Shown here one piece after another: positions 44,594-55,889 of a DNA stretch of 64,000 nt. The notes below the pieces were generated by a model. The model was not told where the DNA came from and made no database searches. It was given only the letters and a program-made list of their open reading frames with translations. Location: NCBI RefSeq assembly GCF_003473485.1, contig NC_053048.1:39366755-39430754 (forward strand). The letters are read 5' to 3'. Each line of letters begins with the position of its first letter. Within the stretch, counting starts at the first letter, position 1. A program made the translations under genes and the position numbers. The DNA is from Medicago truncatula. Its lineage: Eukaryota > Streptophyta > Magnoliopsida > Fabales > Fabaceae.

Positions 44594-47500
44594 TTAAGGA
44601 TTCTTGGTCATGAACAATACAATATTAGTAAACTCCAATGTCTCTATCTCAATGAGTTGAGCTATCAGCTTTGCAAACCTTGAGAACAATTCATCCATAA
44701 TGTTTTCTCCAAATCCAGCTATTAAAAGAGGTTCATAAACAGCTCTGTGATACTTGGCTATGAATTCCCCTCTCATTTTGCTATCTACAACATAATCAAC
44801 ATTATCTTTCTCAAGGTTTGCATCCCAACCCATTTTAAAAGTCTTAATTGTTTGAAGGGTAAAAGATCCTTCTGCCTCAATGAGTTGACTTACTTCCTTT
44901 ACAGTAGGATGGTATGCAGGAAAATCAAATAAGTCCAATTTCTCCTCTTCAACCAAACCCTACAAATTATAATGAATCTTAATACAAAAGGCAAATAGAG
45001 TGCAAAGCATCATCCAAGAATTATGACATCCCAACTAATTTAACACCTATAACTAACTCGATCATTTGCCATGACTCTAAAATATTATTAGTAACAGAAA
45101 AATTGGGAATATGGTGACATAAGTTATTATAGTAATTGTCTAAAGCAAATATTAAACTTAAAAAGGATAATTATTGCTTTAAAAGTTAGGATAAGTTGTT
45201 ATAGTCATTATAGAATACTATAGAACTTAAATAAATAAATAAACAAAACTATGATGTATTTAGTTATAGTTTCTATCATGTAAAAGAAAAGGAAGGTTTG
45301 ACGTAACGGTAAGGTTGTTGTCAAGTAACTGAAATGTCTCGGATTCAAATCTTACAAACAACCACTTGTATGAAAACAAGGTAAGATCGTGTGCAATACA
45401 TCAAATAATACACTAAATGGTGGAACACCTTTCCAAATCCTTATGCGGAAACTTTAATGTACCAAACAATTTTAGTTTCTTAGAATCACATGAAAATGAC
45501 AAAAAAAACCCAACAATAGTTGATTACCGTCAATTTTCTGTTTTGAAGCCAACAGTAGTTGCCACTGAAGTTTTTTTGGTCATTTTCATGTTTCTAAACT
45601 ATTGATTAAAAAACAACAACATTCCATTTTGAGACCGGTAAGATTTTTTATTTTAGGGTTTTCAATATATTTTTCTTATTGATTATCAAACCCCACCAAC
45701 ACATTACCTCTTTGACCATCTCGTTGAGTACCATGCCAATTACCCCTTGAGCAGAAGTGATAGTTGTTTCTCTGCCAATAAATGTTAGTGCCATCACCCC
45801 ATCCGATGTTAATTCCTCGAAGCGTGACTTGAGAAAATACTTGAAATCTCTTTCAAATTGCTTAAAATATGCTTCATAAACCGATGGAGGACTAGTTCTT
45901 GATATGTAAATATTTCCCTTGTTTAGTGGTTCTCCATTCTTGGTTAAATCTTTCGGGGCCTAAATGTCATAAAGGAATTAACTTAAATATGGTTAAATTG
46001 TTTATACATTTTTCTTGTAGATAAAATTATGTGTACATGCAAAGAGACCTATTGCATATCATTCGAAATATAGCACCAGCAATGCAAAGAGGCCATTAAT
46101 ACTATTTTTATTTGTATGTCATTTCTACATTCATTAATACAATAAATTTTTATTCTTTTCTCTTTTGTTTCCATGGGTGCCATATTTCTTAGCATATAGA
46201 AATATGGGTGTCATATTTCTTGTCATGATTTCCATGGGGAGACTAACCTGAGAAAGCCAATGAAGACTGTATGAGGAATGAAAAAAGTTGATGTAATTAT
46301 TTGGAAAGAGCCTTCCATAAAAGTTTCCTGGTGTTGCACATATAAAGCATTCTCCAACATTCTCTCCTTTTTTTTGTTGGTAGAAATCAGGAAGTAACTT
46401 GAAGATGGTATTAAAATCATTTTCAAAAAGATCATTGAGATAAATTTGAAATACAGGTGATATCCCATTGTTTAACTTCAAGCTAGTTTTATTGATGATG
46501 TTCAAGATATTAGAGATGGCCATTAGTGTATTTGGTCCTGAAGAACAACCTAAATCGGCTATTTTCCAACAACCCTTAATTATACTTTTGTTGGACACTA
46601 TCGATATCATATTTTCTTCAAGTATGGTTTTCACTTCCATTATCACTTTTCTCTGCACAAAATTAATAATTAGTTTATGAAAAATGCTAACTTATGCATA
46701 AAGGGCACATGATAAGGATCTAAAAGTGGAATTAAAAAATAAATGTTGTATTGAAAAGATAAATTTTTAAGTTTTTAAGATTATGCATGCACAATTTCCA
46801 AGATCAAATTTCTATATTTAGTTTCTTATCTTGTGCCCAAGTTAGCATGATCCTTAGGCTTTGTTTGCGAGTTTGAAGGGGAAGGAAAGGAAAGACTTTG
46901 AGGGGTGCAAAATATGAAGAAAAATAGATAAATCTTACAAAATTTTTGAAAGAGTAGTTTTTTAGAGAATGATAAATTAATGCATATGATTATTTTATTT
47001 TTAATTTTAAAAATATTATAACAACATAAATTAAATTTAAAGAATTATTATTAACTCTCCAAAACCCCCCAAAATCCTCCTCCAATGCAATTTTTTAGTT
47101 CCTCCAAATGAGGAGGGTTTTGAATAATGAAGAAAAGTTAACCCTCTCTCCCATTTTCCTCTATTTCTTCCACTTGCTCATTCTTTTTTTCCCAAACTTT
47201 CTCCTCTCTTCCCCTCCAAACTCGCAAACAAAGTCTTAGAGTGTGTTTCGATGGAGGAATGTTTTGAGGGAATTCAAATACTTTGAGGTGAATTTTATTG
47301 TTTGGATAATAATTTGAAGAATTTTCAAAATGATGGAAATTTATGAAGTATTTTTTTCAAGTTAAATTTAGATAATTTCAAAATTCTTCATTGTTATAAT
47401 TTTTCAAATTTTGCATTTTGGTCCTCAAATTTTCAATTTGACCCCAATAAATTTCCAAAAAATTATAAATTGACCCCTATTTTTTTTCAAAAATTATAAT

Positions 47501-47951
47501 TTGGCCCCACAAAATTTTTGAAATTTACAAATTGACCCCAAATTTGGCCCACAAAAATTAATAATTATAAAATTTGCCCAAAAATATGACAATGAAATTT
47601 TTTATTACACCATCCAAACAAAGGTATTGAAAAACGAAAGGTAATTTAATTACATCATTTAAATTGCCTAGGATTCTGAATTCTTTAAGATTTCCCAATT
47701 ACCTCATCCAAACTCACTCTTAGTTTATTTGAATATCACATACCTACTATTAGTAAGAGTCTATTTATTATTGTTCTCTTTTAGCCTAAAAAAAAAATTA
47801 TTAGCAAGAACAAATACATGAATTACACTCTCATCTCATTTTATGTTAAAATATAGATAAAAGAATAAAATTATACCTGGAGTGAGGAGTTATTTTCATA
47901 GCTTGTTTCCCCCACACCACCCTTCATGTGAAGGATTCCTTCCGTTGCCAT
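44594..47951 (-). CDS. SABATH-family carboxyl methyltransferase
   Basis: Four minus-strand exons (47951-47877, 46652-46248, 45959-45708, 44959-44594), GT-AG and all phase 0, give 365 aa, the usual family length. It transfers a methyl group from S-adenosylmethionine to a small carboxylic acid. Exon 1 encodes [18 protein letters not shown] with the substrate/SAM-contact Ser, Tyr and Gln25. The SAM-binding loop is [12 protein letters not shown] (56-67). [10 protein letters not shown] and [16 protein letters not shown] follow. The substrate pocket has SLHWLSQ (154-160). Salicylate-type enzymes usually have Met where this one has His156, so the preferred substrate may be jasmonate or another acid rather than salicylate; this is inference. 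Introns 1 and 3 contain MITEs and a SINE. Frame intact. Confidence 0.92.
45290..45405 (+). mobile_element. Au-like SINE in SABATH intron 3
   Basis: The segment has the wording of the plant Au SINE: GACGTAACGGTAAGGTTGTT (box A region), GTCTCGGATTCAAATC (diverged box B) and a 3' part ending GGTAAGATCGTGTGCAATAC. It is on the opposite strand to the host gene. Target duplications were not identified. Confidence 0.7.
46857..47235. mobile_element. Tourist-like MITE 1 in SABATH intron 1
   Basis: Ends GGCTTTGTTTGCGAGTTTG and its inverse CAAACTCGCAAACAAAGTC, flanked by TTA on both sides (46854-46856 and 47236-47238), the PIF/Harbinger target duplication. 379 bp, non-coding. Confidence 0.88.
47239..47719. 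mobile_element. Tourist-like MITE 2, abutting MITE 1
   Basis: Ends GAGTGTGTTTCGATGGAGG and inverse CCTCATCCAAACTCACTC, flanked by TTA (47236-47238 and 47720-47722). The left TTA is the right TTA of the previous MITE. The interior has repeated 'ttgaccccaa/tttggccccac' words. 481 bp, non-coding. Confidence 0.85.
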
Positions 47952-48514
47952 AATTAAGATTAAGAAATTGAATGTAGAATATTAGCCAAAAGAAGAAAAA
48001 GAAATGGGATATAGATGCTACAGAAGACACTACCGTAACAATAAGGGTAAAGCCAACGTTTATTAGCATTTATAGAACTATATTGAGGTTGTGTGTGTGT
48101 GTGGACCAACCGAATAAGCAATTTTTTTTCTTTCGTTGATGACCGACCAAGCAACTTTTTTTGAAAGGGACTAAGCAACTTTAATTGGGCTATGTTTGAA
48201 CTTTGAATATTTATCGGTGACACAAATCCTTTCAAAAAAAAAAAAAAATCGGTGACACAAATGTTTGTTTGTCCCAATCAATTAATTATAGCGAAATAAA
48301 AAATCCATTTGAATTGGTTTTGTGGTTTTGGTTTGGAATTTTGAAGTGTCGTCATCTTAAATTCTCATATTCGCTAGATAAATATTTAAATTATACAAAG
48401 TCAAATCAGCTTCAAATTTACGAACGTTAATACTCACAATTTTACGCACATATTCAGAACCAAACTATGATGATCATCACTATGTCATTCAATTACGTTG
48501 AAAGTGAGGGTCTT

Positions 48515-48674
48515 GTTAACTAGTGCCCCGGAGCACTAGTTAAGGAAACAAAAAAAGAAATATTTGCATTGAAAACATCATTATTTATACTTTTTAAACT
48601 TTGACTACACAAGTTTCAAGACACTTATACTATATTTGGTTTCCTTAACCGGTGTCCCGGGAGCACTTATTAAC
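48515..48674. mobile_element. Short MITE with palindromic ends
   Basis: Left end GTTAACTAGTGCCCCGGAGC and right end inverse GTTAATAAGTGCTCCCGGGA; both continue into AAGGAAAC in inverted orientation. About 160 bp. Confidence 0.75.
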
Positions 48675-49139
48675 ATTTTCCTATAATAATTATTCCATGA
48701 AAATGATCTCTTATATTACCTCCACCATTCTTTTTTATGTGTCAATTACATTATTTTTTTTAAACAAAACTTTTTTTAATATAAAAAACCTCTTACCTAT
48801 TTTCATTCAATATGAAAAGTGAAAAACTGTTATTTGTCAACTTCATCTTTATTTTAGTATGTCATTTTATTCTTTTCACCAAAGAATATTGTTTTGAAGG
48901 TACATAAATTTATTTATTTATTTATTTTATATTTTCAAGATAAAAAAGAAAATAATTATGATATACAAATTATAATTTATTATAAAAACATACATGCACG
49001 AGACAAATGAATGTCACTAATGAAAATAATGTTTATAAAAAATATTTTCTGCGTCTCAAAATGTAAGTAAAAATAAGTCAACATAAATTGGTGTATTTGG
49101 TACAAACTTTGAACCAAATACATTAATTTTTATTGAGTA
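48675..49139. other. Intergenic, no gene seen
   Basis: AT-rich sequence; nothing recognisable. Confidence 0.5.
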
Positions 49140-49491
49140 ATTTGTTTTAATGTTCTAGTAGAAGTGCAAGGTTGACCAGCAGCCTACTTTGTTTTTTGTA
49201 TTTCTGATAGTATAAGCTAGCATCACCATTGAAGAGACGTGCAATTATTCTGCTTCTGTTTCATGTGAGGCCATGTGTTCAATAATCAATATCTTATTTG
49301 TGATCCATTGTCATAAGTCTCATGACATAATGAAATGCATTTTTTTCCGAGCAATTGAGTGCCTGTTTGAGGAATGAAATTGCTAGCGGTACATCTGTTC
49401 CACTGAATGCTATGCTGTGTGCATTTTCATCCAACCAAATTGATGGTTTATTATTTATTTTTACTATATTTGAACCTTGATGGCTGATGCA

Positions 49492-50042
49492 GAGTCCGGA
49501 TCTGCTCCATTACCCAACCTGTCCAGTTTCCCAGTTAGTATCGCAGATGCATGACACGTGCTAATTATAATTTCCACGGTTCAGATTAAAATTTAAACAA
49601 ATTCTCGATTTGCCTCACCATCTTGTCGTCTCCACTGAAAACCAATTTCCTAATTCCAATCACTCTATCTCCTTTGTCAATTCATTACCAGAATGGTGTG
49701 GTCGTGGGTTGGGTTTTGCAATTCTAAGTCTTTGATTGGAAGCATCTCACAATCTTTCCTCAAACACACAGTTTCAAAAGGAATCGCAGGAATTTAACTT
49801 AATTTTATATAAAAAGATGAAGTTATCAAGGTGTTGCTGCAGAGCGACTCAAGGTTCTGCGGCGGAGCGAGTAACTGGGTTGCGGAATGGTCAGCGTAAC
49901 ACTGTTATTAGTTTGAAAACTGAAAGGTGTATTGTTTATACTTTTTAATCTGAACCGTTGAAATTTTAATTGCCACTTGTCATGCATCTGTATCACACAT
50001 CGGGAAACTGGACATATTGAGTACTGGAGCAGATCCAGGCTC
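49492..50042. mobile_element. Short MULE with perfect 9-bp target duplication
   Basis: Terminal inverted repeats of about 100 bp (GAGTCCGGATCTGCTCCA at left; right end inverted GAGCCTGGATCTGCTCCA) are flanked by GCTGATGCA at 49483-49491 and 50043-50051. The interior 49620-49940 looks gene-derived (a short open stretch from ATG at 49694 reading MVWSWVGFCNSKSLIGSISQ), so it may be a small Pack-MULE; the donor is unknown. Confidence 0.88.
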
Positions 50043-50107
50043 GCTGATGCAAGGGTCCAGGCCAGGGAACCAAGACAAGACTAGTTCGAGAGCATAATAC
50101 AAATTTG

Positions 50108-50439
50108 GCTTAATTGGATATTTAGTCCCTTAAATAATTATGCGTTTACATTTTGGTCTCATAAATTGTAAAACTCACATTTCGGTCCCCTTGGTTTTGC
50201 TCCGTCGGTCAGAATGGTCCCATCCGTTAGTTTTTTAATGACTAAAATTTTTGATATCATTTTAACCGTTTGATTGCATGTCCATTATACCTACAGTGAA
50301 CTGTCAGCACCTAATTTTTTTGTTTTTCATCATCTAATTATCTCTTCTTCTTCCTCAATATATGGGGACCAAAATATGGGACCAAAATGTAAATACATAA
50401 TTATTTAGGGGACCAAATGTCCAATTAAGCTCAAATTTA
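50108..50439. mobile_element. MITE with GGCTTAATTGGA ends
   Basis: Ends GGCTTAATTGGATATTTAGTCC and inverse (GGGGACCAAATGTCCAATTAAGC), flanked by AAATTT on both sides. Block A has the uninterrupted sequence ACAAATTTAAAT at this point, an empty-site control. Confidence 0.85.
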
Positions 50440-50661
50440 AATATAATATATATAGGAATCTATTGTGAGAGATGCCGAACTAGGAGACAAGATGTAAACT
50501 CATCACCATAAGAAGACAAGATGTATCAATCCGGATACTTGGATAACAGATATCAACTAACCTGTGTTTTGGACACAAGACTAACAACATTTTTTTTTCT
50601 TTCTATTCAAGTTGTGGCTTTGAGGCAGTTGCATTATCTTGAACAAACCTTTCGGGGCCAA

Positions 50662-50729
50662 CCCTTTCGGGGCCTAAATGTCATAAAGGAATTAACTTTA
50701 ATATAATAATTAAATTGTTTGTACATTTT
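50662..50729 (-). pseudogene. Remnant of a second SABATH gene copy
   Basis: About 70 bases match 45950-46020 (start of SABATH exon 3 with its acceptor and part of intron 2: TTTCGGGGCCTAAATGTCAT, then AAAGGAATTAACTT and TAAATTGTTT). The first words TTTCGGGGCC are repeated a second time at 50651-50660. No other SABATH exon is found nearby. Confidence 0.75.
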
Positions 50730-51450
50730 TAAGCAAAGGAGAGAATTGGAAAAGATGTGTCGCAAAGGAGAGAATTGGAAAAGATGTGTCGCAAAGGAGA
50801 GACGCAACAGGGAGAAGGGGTTGTCTGAGAATTGTAATCATTGAAAATGATTTTGCAACTTGGATGTTGTAAGCCAAAAAAAAAAAACACAAAAAATAGA
50901 GAGAATTCTCTGATTTTAAATTTTCACAGCGATTCCACTGGTTCGTAATCTAAGCAAAAAAATCATAAAAATGGCAATCCCAAAGTATATAAAACACAAG
51001 TTTGACTGCCTTGCCTATAAGAGAAAAATAGATACTACAAGATGATAGACGGTCCAAAAGGCAAACAGAAATTCTAAACTAAGTTGCAGATAACAACATA
51101 AAAGTGACACTAAAAAATGCTCCTGACATTCACGGCAAACTATATTGCCTGGAACAATCAGATGCATGACCAGGCAAAGACTTAAAATATCACACCAAGG
51201 AATAAACACAAAAATAGAGTTGATGATATTCAAAAGGAAATAGGCAGGTCTGGAAACTTGCTGCTTACAAAATCCAAGTATTAGCACTATTAGACACAGT
51301 AATCACATAGCATAAAAACAAAATAAAAAAGAAATGGCCCTGCCACCGTCATCTAGAAGCAAGCTGCAAGATGATGTTGCAGATTTCACGCTTAACCAGC
51401 CAAACAAGTATACTAGACGAGAAATAGACATACTACAGATGAACGACCAT
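50730..51450. other. Intergenic / 3' flank of the hypothetical gene
   Basis: A 26-bp direct repeat (GCAAAGGAGAGAATTGGAAAAG type) occurs at about 50734 and 50763. No gene seen. Part of this may be the 3' UTR of the minus-strand hypothetical gene. Confidence 0.45.
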
Positions 51451-51534
51451 TTATTGTAATAGCGACTTCCCTAGATAGATCATCCCTGCACAATTCAATT
51501 CTTCTTCAATGCTGACTTGGTAATCTTCCTCGTC

Positions 51535-52050
51535 AGAGATGACAAGATACCTATTACTGAAGATTGTCATTATCGTTGTTGGGGGGACAACGGTCCAGAA
51601 GGTCTTTTTGGATTGGAAGAATACGTTCAAGAGCCGTATCAAACGCCTGTTGAATCTGTTCCTTGGGCTTGGGCTGGCTGTTGGGAAGACGCCCCTTGGG
51701 CTTGGGCTTGGGCTTGGCTTAGGATTGGAAGAATCCTTTCAAAAGCCGTATTGAACATCTGTCGAATCTTTTCCTTTAGCGCCCCTTGGGCTTGGGCTTG
51801 GGCTGCCTGCGAGGAAGACCCCTCTCCAATCAGCCTGGGCCGTGTAGCACTAGGTCCCTCCAGTTGACCCCCCGGCCTTCTCTTCCAAGAAGGTTCTTTG
51901 CAAATGTAGTCGTAACAGGATTCGAATTTTTGGATTTCACTCTTTAGTATATCCTCCAAGACACTATAAAAAGTATCTTTATAGCGTTCATCGCTAAGTA
52001 TTGCAGCCGGATTATTAACAAGTTGATCCAAAGCTTCGGCCAGTGTGTCT
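51535..52050 (-). CDS. Hypothetical protein with Ala-Gln repeats (partial or frameshifted)
   Basis: A minus-strand open region begins after a likely acceptor (TTTTCAG at 52057-52051) with RDTLAEALDQLVNNPAA, then YKDTFYSVLEDILKSEIQKF. After a basic linker (SWKRRPGG) it enters AQAQAQG repeats coded by GCCCAAG-type hexamers. A helical unit (KEKIRQMFNTAFERILPI) is followed by more QAQAQ and then an imperfect copy of the same unit (EQIQQAFDTALERILPIQ), which is in another frame, so this frame stops at 51639 and the second unit at about 51535. Upstream exons were not found. I do not recognise the family; it may be a pseudogene. Confidence 0.4.
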
Positions 52051-52159
52051 CTGAAAACAAGATTTTTCCTTAAAAAAAAAATCCAGAAAAACAATTTGAT
52101 TAGAGTATACAAAACCAACAAGTCTTGCTAGAACTTCTAAAGATATGAGAAAGCACTCT

Positions 52160-52680
52160 AAGATAACTACCAAATTGACTCATCATATTACCAAAAATTA
52201 TTATTATTCGGCAGAGTAGAGTTATCACTTTGAAAAATCCTTCATGCTTGTGGACTATGGCAAAATCATAACAACCAGGACAATATGTGTTTACAAAGAA
52301 AAACTTCACATGGCAAGATCATTCACATAGCAACCTTGAACAAACAGTGTTGCACAACAATCCAGAACACACCAGTAGAGAATTGTATATAACGATATAA
52401 TGAATAAGATAACTACAAAATTGACTCTCAAGCAGACTCATCATATCACCAAAAATTATTATTATTCGGCAGAGTATAGTTATCACTTTGAAAAATCCTT
52501 CATACACCTTGAACAAACAGTGTCGCACAACAAACACACCAGTAGAGAATTGGATACAACGATATAATGAACAACAACACAAACAAACTTCACATGGCAA
52601 GATCATTCACTGCAACCTTGAACAAACATAATGAACAACAACACAAACAAACTTCACATGGCAAGATCATGACATACTTC
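52160..52680. repeat. Complex direct repeats
   Basis: A segment with TTATTATTATTCGGCAGAGT and CACTTTGAAAAATCCTTCAT occurs at about 52165-52245 and again at about 52410-52503. AACAAACTTCACATGGCAAG occurs at about 52583 and 52640, and ACACCAGTAGAGAATTG at about 52368 and 52543. The array arose by several overlapping duplications and is not coding. Confidence 0.75.
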
Positions 52681-52838
52681 AAATCTCTATTGTTCAACTA
52701 ACTCTAATTTTATCTCATGACATATACTTTGTTTCAATGTATCTTTTTTTTCAATGCAGAAGGTGAATGTTCAATCCATAAAAAGCAATTAGATAGATTT
52801 CAAAACATTCACTAGAATGTGATTTTCATGATCGTTGT
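52668..52838. repeat. Direct repeat F1 bordering the Helitron cluster
   Basis: Starts CATGACATACTTCAAATCTC and ends CATGATCGTTG. Nearly the same 171-178 bases recur at 59183-59360 (F2). The two copies bracket the whole 6.3 kb Helitron/MULE cluster. Confidence 0.85.
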
Positions 52839-52839
52839 T

Positions 52840-53103
52840 TCTTATTATCTATAAAAGTTAACTCGAAAGTTAAATTTTACCCTAATTTTAACCTAAATCA
52901 TATTGATTAAATTTACTGTTTTAACCCTAATGCTTAATTCCGATTTGTTTAACCCTATTAATCCTATTTTTTGTTGAAACAAATCGAACTTAATCTCCTA
53001 TTTCCCTATTAACCCTTTTTTTTTTTTTTTTTGTTGAAACAAATCCGACCTAATCTCTTATTTCCCTATTAACCCTATTTTTTTGTTGAAACAAATCGGC
53101 CAG
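52840..53103 (+). mobile_element. Outer Helitron end, copy A1
   Basis: Begins TCTTATTATCTATAAAAGTT and continues with CCCTAATTTTAACCTAAA and repeated GTTGAAACAAATC words. About 250 bases match 57744-58000 (A2). The 5' TC start and AT-rich lead resemble Helitron 5' ends. The larger Helitron at 53111 is inserted just after it. Confidence 0.6.
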
Positions 53104-53330
53104 ATCATCTTCTTATATATTAAAGTTAACACAGAAGTATATTTTAGCTCTAATTTTAACCTAAACCTATTGCATAAATTTTCTATTTTAACCCTGATGC
53201 TAAATTCCTTTGTTTAACCTTATTGAATTTCCCCCTTCTCAATTTCTCGATACATCTTATATATCTTCTTATCTTCTTATTCCTAAACAAAGCTTTGTTG
53301 CCCTAATTTTAACCTAATATTTTAACTTAA

Positions 53331-53530
53331 TATTTTAGCAACTTTTCCCTCCTTCAAAACCTAACCATATTCCCTAATTCACCTCCTCCAAACCCTAACC
53401 ATGATTTCCTAACTTCACTCCTCCTAAAACTATTTTAGCAACTTTTCCCTCATTCAAAACCTAACCATATTCCCTAATTCACCTCCTCCAAACCCTAACC
53501 ATGATTTCCTAACTTCACTCCTCCTAAAAC
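53331..53530. repeat. 100-bp tandem duplication
   Basis: Two nearly identical 100-bp units, each beginning TATTTTAGCAACTTTTCCCTC and ending CACTCCTCCTAAAAC. Confidence 0.85.
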
Positions 53531-53670
53531 CTATCTAATTGATTTCCATAAACCATATCTCCTAACTCCCCTCCTCCAAACCCTCACCAATATATTTTAA
53601 TCATTTCTCCTAAACCGAAATCTCTTTCTAAAACCATACCTTTCTCTTAAACCGAAATTTCTTAATCAAC

Positions 53671-54796
53671 ATGGCTTCCAGAAACATTCAGACTTTGCTG
53701 TCATACCACTGCCTCACTGATAACCATATCTTCATTCCACTCTGGTTTATACTAAATATATAGACTTTTGCTCTTATTCCTCGCTGTTGTAAAGTATAAA
53801 TCATTCTTTCAATCCCTTTTAATCTTTTGTAGGTCTGTTGGTGAAAAACCCTCTTTCTGATCTTGACAAAGCAATCAACAAGCTGAGACTGAATACAGAT
53901 CATATATCGTTGAATATGACATTGATGTTGTATGTGTTTTTTGCGAAATATACCTATTCTTAATTATTTGCATTCTATTTTTTCAACGTTTGTGATGTTT
54001 TTGTTTGTTATTTTTTTAGGGTGCAATATGCTTGCCAAACATGTTTGGCGGTGATTTTGGATATCAAATTGGGCGCTATGCAATATTGACTGATCCTAAG
54101 TCCAACAAGTTTGAAGTATTGGTCGACAGAGTAAACGGAGCATTTTTTCTCACAAAGGGATGGAAAGCGATTCGTGACTTTTACGGAATCGATCTTGGTG
54201 CCTAAATTACCTTGGTTTTTGTTGGTGACGGACAGTTTGATACACAGTTGACTGATAGGTTTCACAAGAGTATCCCCTACCCGTTTTTGATCCCCCTATG
54301 CATTTTCTTCTTGACAAGATGAATTTGCAAGCAACTTTCGATGACTATCTCCCCCCAATAACATCTCTTCTCGCTTATCGTCACAATATCACTGACATGG
54401 TTCTTGATTTCGAAAAAAAATTAACTGAGTATGATGTTACTAAAGGTTGCATGGTATGATACACTTTTCGTGTCCACCTTAACTTCTTTTATTCCTTTTC
54501 CGTTTAGTTGATATAAGTTACATGGATTTCTACTTTTGCAGATTCTACTTTACACCGGCAATGTTCCGCAGATGCTTGATACACTCAAGACAACTGTGAA
54601 TATTATCGACGATTGCGGTAACTTATGGGTGTGTGAGCTAACTTTTGCAACTTTTCCTTATGAACACTTCAAGATAGGACGGCGTTGGAATAGGTTTGTG
54701 GAAGCTCGCAGGCTCCGTGAAGGTGTGAAGATCAGAGGGGGTGCTTCGATGGTTGGGTCACATGATACCATCTACCTTGATGTTATTTACAATTAG
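53671..54796 (+). pseudogene. Captured two-B3-domain gene, decayed
   Basis: Plant B3 DNA-binding-domain features are readable in two blocks. Block 1 (exon 54020-54453) has CLPNMFGGDFGYQIGRYAIL, FEVLVDRVNGAFFLTKGW and KAIRDFYGIDLGA. Block 2 (exon 54542-54796) has WVCELTFATFPYEHFKIGRR, WNRFVEARRL, and a stop. The first exon probably starts at the ATG at 53671 (MASRNIQTLL) but hits a stop at about 53761. Block 1 has an in-frame TAA where the family usually has Trp (about 54203) and a frameshift near 54290 before MHFLLDKMNLQATF. Splice signals remain. The donor gene is not in this window. B3 family assignment is by motif memory. Confidence 0.65.
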
Positions 54797-55110
54797 TCCA
54801 TGTTTAGATAAATTGTCCAACACCTTTCCACTTTGAATTTTAAGTTTTAGTTTCTTAGAGTTTTGGAAGCATCTATTTTTTTGTCTTTGAATTTAGCAAA
54901 TGTCCCTTGAATTTCATAAATAATTTAGCCTTGCTTGCTTTGGTTTTTGATTTATATATTTGTGTTTGTGCTCCTCAAACTATATTTAGTAGCATTGCTG
55001 TGTTATTGAAGCATTTTAGTAGCATAGCTTATGGTAACATTGTTAGTAACAATTACTACCTTTTGGTGACACTTTTAGTAACATTATTACTAACAATTAC
55101 TGATCCTAAT

Positions 55111-55865
55111 CTCTAAAATATGTTTTGGGTGGAATCAAACTAAAATCCTAATCATAATTTCTCTCATTCAAATACTAAGAAATTTCATCCACATCTCTAA
55201 AGTAACTTTTTGGTGGAAACAAACTAAAATCCTTATTTCTCTCATTCAAATAATTACGGGATTTCATTCACATCTCTAAAATATGTTTTGGGTGGAAACA
55301 AACTAAAAATCCTAATTCCTCTCATTCAAGTAACTACTAAAGATTTCATCCACACCTCTAAAATATTTTTTAGGTGGAAACAAACTAAAATCCTAATCCT
55401 AATTTCTCTCATTCAAGTAACCAAGAGATTTCATCCACATCTCTAAAGTAACTTTTTGGTGGAAACAAACTAAAATCCTTATTTCTCTCATTCAAATAAG
55501 TATGGGATTTCATCCACATCTCTAAAATATGTTTTGGGTGGAAACAAACTAAATTCCTAATCCTAATTTCTCTCATTCAAGTAACTAAGAGATTTCACCC
55601 ACATCTCTAAAGTAACTTTTTGGTGCAAACAAACTAAAATCCTTAATTCTCTCATTCAAATAATTAGGGGATTTCATCCACATCTCTAAAATATGTTTTG
55701 GGTGGAAATAAACTAAAAATCTTAATTCCTCTCATTCAAGTAACTACTAAAGATTTCATCCACATCTCTAAAATATGTTTTGGGTGGAAACAAATTAAAA
55801 TCCTAATCCTAATTTCTCTCATTCAAGTAAGTAAGAGATTTAATCCACATCTCTAAAATATGTTT
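55111..55865. repeat. Minisatellite, about ten 78-85 bp units
   Basis: Units start with CTCTAAA at about 55111, 55195, 55273, 55356, 55441, 55521, 55605, 55684, 55766 and 55850. Each contains GGTGGAAACAAACTAAAATC, TTTCTCTCATTCAA and GATTTCATCCACAT. Two unit types alternate irregularly: ATATGTTTTGGGTGG and GTAACTTTTTGGTGG. Confidence 0.92.
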
Positions 55866-55889
55866 TGGTGAGTCAACTATGGTAATTCT

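Larger units (their letters stand above)
49140..50520. repeat. Segmental duplication block B (interrupted by two insertions)
   Basis: Direct-orientation copy of 43540-44140, enlarged by a MULE (49492-50042) and a MITE (50108-50439). Order and orientation of the matching words are the same as in block A, and block B is followed at 50662 by a fragment of the SABATH gene, just as block A is followed by the gene itself. Confidence 0.8.
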
